Shown here: positions 60,893 through 64,000 of the stretch, piece after piece
Position numbering within the stretch: position 1 is the first letter of the stretch
Layout: the number at the start of each line of letters is the position of its first letter
Assembly (NCBI GenBank): GCA_964019415.1
Contig: OZ025877.1
Location: forward strand, 4,174,242 to 4,238,241
Origin: Ianthella basta
Taxonomy: Eukaryota > Porifera > Demospongiae > Verongiida > Ianthellidae
Direction: 5' to 3'
DNA: 64,000 nucleotides
Translations under genes and position numbers: made by a program
Notes under the pieces: model-generated
Seen by the model: the letters and a program-made list of their open reading frames with translations, nothing else
Told to the model about the DNA's origin: nothing
Database searches by the model: none

Positions 60893-62100
60893 TCATCAAT
60901 TGTATAGCATTCAAGCTGGATTCAAGTAACAAAGTAGCAGAAACGTTTAATCAGCTGGTCATATATAATTATGCAGTAACCCATCCTGTATTATTGAATT
61001 TCTGCTAAATGAATCCAGATTGAAAGCTTTATCAGTGTAACGTTTTACACAATTAATTTTAGCTAATTTATTGTTAGTAAACAATAAATTCTGCAATAAT
61101 TCTACATTCTCCTCTTCAATGCATCGATAAGTAGCTATGTGGAAACACAGCATCACTACGTGCTAAATAATTATTGTGTTGCATGAATAGACTATTGAAC
61201 ATATTCACAATGTACATTTATGCTAAGCTTGGCTCTTCTTCCTTCTGCAGACGTCCAGGGGTAGGGGTAATCAAATGATGCACCAGTCCACACATACCTG
61301 AACACACAACTAGCATGCATTCTTGAACTCCTATAGCTATAAGGTCATTTGCAGTTGTAGATGAGGCAGCATTTATACCTAAGACATTACAGTAATTGAT
61401 CTTGTGTTCAGGCAGTTCCAGTTATGAAGATGGTTCATTTAATAGTGTATTGTACTCAGTGTTGAGAACAATTGTGTCAATTAGTCTGCATGCATGGCGA
61501 CAGATGTAGATCATGATCATGAACAGCACAACACCAGCACTGTAACTCTGCATGGCCATATACAGCATATATTATTATATCAGTTGTGGGAAAATTGCCA
61601 ATGTAACGCACTTTCCAAGTATTTGATTATACGTAATTTTACATCAAATGCAGTTATTAATAAGCACACACACAATACTAATAATTGTGTATTAATTTTT
61701 ACACTAATGTATATATGTATACACTTGAAGGAAACACACTCTATTGCTAAGGCAATCCATACATCCTTACTTGAGCGTGCACATCATTATAATTATGTCC
61801 ATCCAGAATTCTCCCTGGTGGGTTGCTCTCCATCTAGCCATAAAGGAAGAAGAGCCAGACCACTCCCTTACACTCACCCAAGGGCATTTTATGATCCAAT
61901 GTCGCTTTGGTGTTCAAATGAATCCCTTTTTGGCAGTGATTAGAGCTCACTGTTTTATGGTAATGATGTGTAGAGTAAGGGATTCTGAACTAGGCTGAGC
62001 CCAGTACATTTGGTCCTTCTAGTCCTTTTGCACCCACTACATGTATGACTGTATGACCTCATGGTACAGATGTACGTAGCTCATACTGGTTTTACTGGGC
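60893..62100. other. Non-coding sequence downstream of the CCP exon
   Basis: AT-rich. One acceptor-like site at 61249-61250 is followed by four codons and a stop (see the second CCP-type gene). An open frame from 61494 is rich in His and Thr and has no recognisable domain; I do not call it a gene. Confidence 0.45.
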
Positions 62101-62126
62101 TCATGATGGATCATGCATGAATGGTG

Positions 62127-62245
62127 CCCGCTGTGAACACCCTGCACTTCACTGTTGCTCTAGTCCTCTTTATACTGCAGCCTTTCCTGCCCATTTGATG
62201 TGGGTGTGGTCATTTTTTGGCCATGATCCCCACCTCCTTCACTGG
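62127..62245 (+). repeat. Interspersed repeat, copy 2
   Basis: Diverged second copy of the repeat at 55434-55600, including TGCCCATTTGATGTGGGTGT and CATGATCCCCACCTCCTT. Confidence 0.7.
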
Positions 62246-63255
62246 AATGAAAATTGCCTTAGTGTTTCAACTTTGGTACAATAAAATTATATAGAATTGT
62301 TCTGTGTCATTTCCTGCGTGCACTCCAAACAATGATCGAAGGGCATATTTCTGCTTCTTTTTCAAGTTTTAGGACATTGAGATATAAATGCAAAATTGGT
62401 GGAAGTACACGAGAGCATGAATGTTTATGCAGTTGTGACTGTCTTTGAAATCTTCACAAATTGCATTGTATTCTGAACTGGCTCATGCAAAATGGATGGT
62501 GCGCATGCATGGTTGGTAGTCTCTCAATGATGTACTACATACTAGTACTGGGTTATATACACATAGGGCAGAGATGAAGATCTATTTAATTGTACATCAG
62601 CAGTTTTCCTCAACACCAATCATACAGTCAATCACGTAACTGGTGAGCAATACTGCAGCTTTATAGAATAAGATGGAAGCAGGACATTTCTAACCGGGTG
62701 TCTTCGTCAAATGCTTACACAGCTCACACTGTCTCCAACTCACTAATCATACAGGACAACTACAAATCTGTAACTGAGTCAATTTAAAAAATATTGCAGG
62801 TAACTGTAAGCTATTTAACAGTTCTATTACAGGCAATTCAAGAAACATCAACTTAATTTGCTATCTGGTACAATTACTTGCATTTTCACTTATTTTTCCC
62901 TAAATCAATTTTGCCAGCTACCTTCGCATCAATATTGGCAAGCTAGAAAATTGATTGATGTAATACTTCGGTGAAGTGGCAAGTGATGCTGGTTCCAATA
63001 CCAATGGGAATGGACTAATGGAGCATTGTGGGAGGGCCTGGGAGCAATAATCATGTCTTGTCTAGGACTAATGAAGTAGAAAAGGGATGCTGTACTACCA
63101 GGGTTTCTTGCTAATGGCCTTAATCACTCCCACTAATTCATCGAGTGGGGGCAGACCCTTTCAAGAAACAAACATGCACATCAAGTATCATCATATACTG
63201 GACATGTACGAGTTTCTAGTGTCAACTAAAAGTTGTGCATGTGTGTTATTATGTG
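62246..63255. other. Intergenic, nothing seen
   Basis: AT-rich sequence with no exon, RNA gene or repeat that I can support. Confidence 0.5.
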
Positions 63256-63307
63256 CACGCGAGTGCATGTGTGTGTGTGTGTGTGTGTGTGTGCATGTGT
63301 GTGTGCG

Positions 63308-63342
<35 letters not shown>

Positions 63343-63347
63343 GTGCG

Positions 63348-63382
<35 letters not shown>

Positions 63383-63387
63383 GTGTT
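63256..63387 (+). repeat. (TG)n microsatellite
   Basis: Long TG repeat with interspersed CG and TT variants; the frames across it are artefacts. Confidence 0.95.
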
Positions 63388-63854
63388 TTGTTTGTGTCAA
63401 TGTAAAGATAGAGCTATTGCAACGTTAACTTAGGAGCTAAGAGCCTGTACCGGGAATAATATATAGGTGAATTGTATCAAGTGTTATGCATGATACATAT
63501 AAATATGTTTCTGCATTCTCTTGATGTATATTTTTGAAAGATTAATAACTTATACTATGAATTGCAGTATCACACAGATAGGGTATTCAAGTTACTCATT
63601 CAATGCAAAGTCCATGAATAGGGAATGATCAGCAAGTCCTTTCTGCTGTAATATGTTATTGGGATACTTTCACGATGTACATGTTTTGGCTCACTATAAT
63701 GGCGCTCTTACTATAATGCACCGAATCTCGATTTTTTATGTTTGTCTGTTACCTCATATAATCAGCGCCTCACAGGGAATCGAATCGTAACGCTCCATGC
63801 CAGTTGAGGTACTCGGGGTCCAGGTTCTTAAAGGGGTGCCGTTCACCTAGCTAC

Positions 63855-63906
63855 CTTGGGGCCGAAAAGCAAGATGTCCTTTGTCCGGTCCGGGCAGACA
63901 CGCCAT
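63855..63906 (-). CDS. Candidate first exon of a minus-strand gene
   Basis: Within a GC-rich stretch at the right edge, the minus strand has AAAATGG at 63906, then ACLPGPDKGHLAFRPQ and a GTAGCT donor, with an open frame of 17 codons plus one base. The base composition and position suggest a promoter-proximal exon, but there is only one exon and no recognisable domain. Confidence 0.3.
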
Positions 63907-64000
63907 TTTTACAATTAGCAACCGGCCCTTCCACTACCGGTCATTGGCGGACTTGATGCGCGCCATGCCAGTTAAGATAGTTGGGGACGCAGCTTAGAGG

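Noticed and set aside
61494-61998. Open frames downstream of the last CCP exon
   Set aside because: No domain, no splice support and unremarkable composition.
63087-63433. Cys-Val repeat frame at the right edge
   Set aside because: It crosses a (TG)n microsatellite.
1-64000. CRISPR arrays, bacterial operons or prophage
   Set aside because: The window is intron-rich animal DNA; no direct-repeat/spacer arrays or bacterial gene layout were seen.

Overview
The window is animal nuclear DNA, AT-rich and intron-dense, with GT-AG introns of roughly 60 bp to 2 kb, many microsatellites and many short inverted-repeat transposons. Long proteins built from SRCR and CCP (sushi) modules, adhesion-GPCR domains and very compact 3' ends suggest an early-branching metazoan, most likely a demosponge. 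That is an inference from domain content; no marker gene fixes the species.

The left 46 kb holds two same-strand, tandemly duplicated adhesion GPCR genes (aGPCR-1, 843..22943, 5' incomplete; aGPCR-2, 26749..46326). Both read SRCR repeats, CCP repeats, a Calx-beta-like domain split over two exons, three HRM-like cysteine domains with two thrombospondin-type-3-like acidic loops and a small Cys-rich exon, then GAIN/GPS, seven membrane segments and a tyrosine-rich tail. The 29 exons after the CCP block match one to one in order and phase. The front end has diverged: 3 SRCR + 11 CCP visible in copy 1, 7 SRCR + 7 CCP in copy 2. Copy 1 has an in-frame TAG in the first HRM-like exon, where copy 2 has CAG. 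A GPS exon and a TM6 exon between the genes (23313..24045) are the fossil of a third copy.

The right part (48-64 kb) has a type I receptor with four CCPs, one membrane segment and a tyrosine-rich tail made of internal repeats (50578..54322). Further on is a second gene with the same unusual N-terminus (58932 onward). Between them lies an unrelated, unrecognised intracellular gene (about 55026..58104). Weaker minus-strand first exons sit near 48184 and 63906, and possible minus-strand exons lie at 48768..50144.

All extracellular modules lie on phase 1-1 exons, so modules can be added, lost or skipped without breaking frame. The CCP receptor carries one module resembling those of aGPCR-2 and one resembling those of aGPCR-1. 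The tails of both receptor types contain pYxN-type motifs (YAN followed by I or V). I read the locus as a rapidly remodelled cluster of cell-surface recognition receptors, plausibly for immune, symbiont or self recognition; the function is inferred.

Introns and spacers hold 9-bp-TSD elements with TAGTC termini (Mutator-like), a TTAA-flanked piggyBac-like MITE, large palindromic elements, a frameshifted THAP domain, a minus-strand P2RX7 C-terminal-like fragment and a tRNA-headed SINE.
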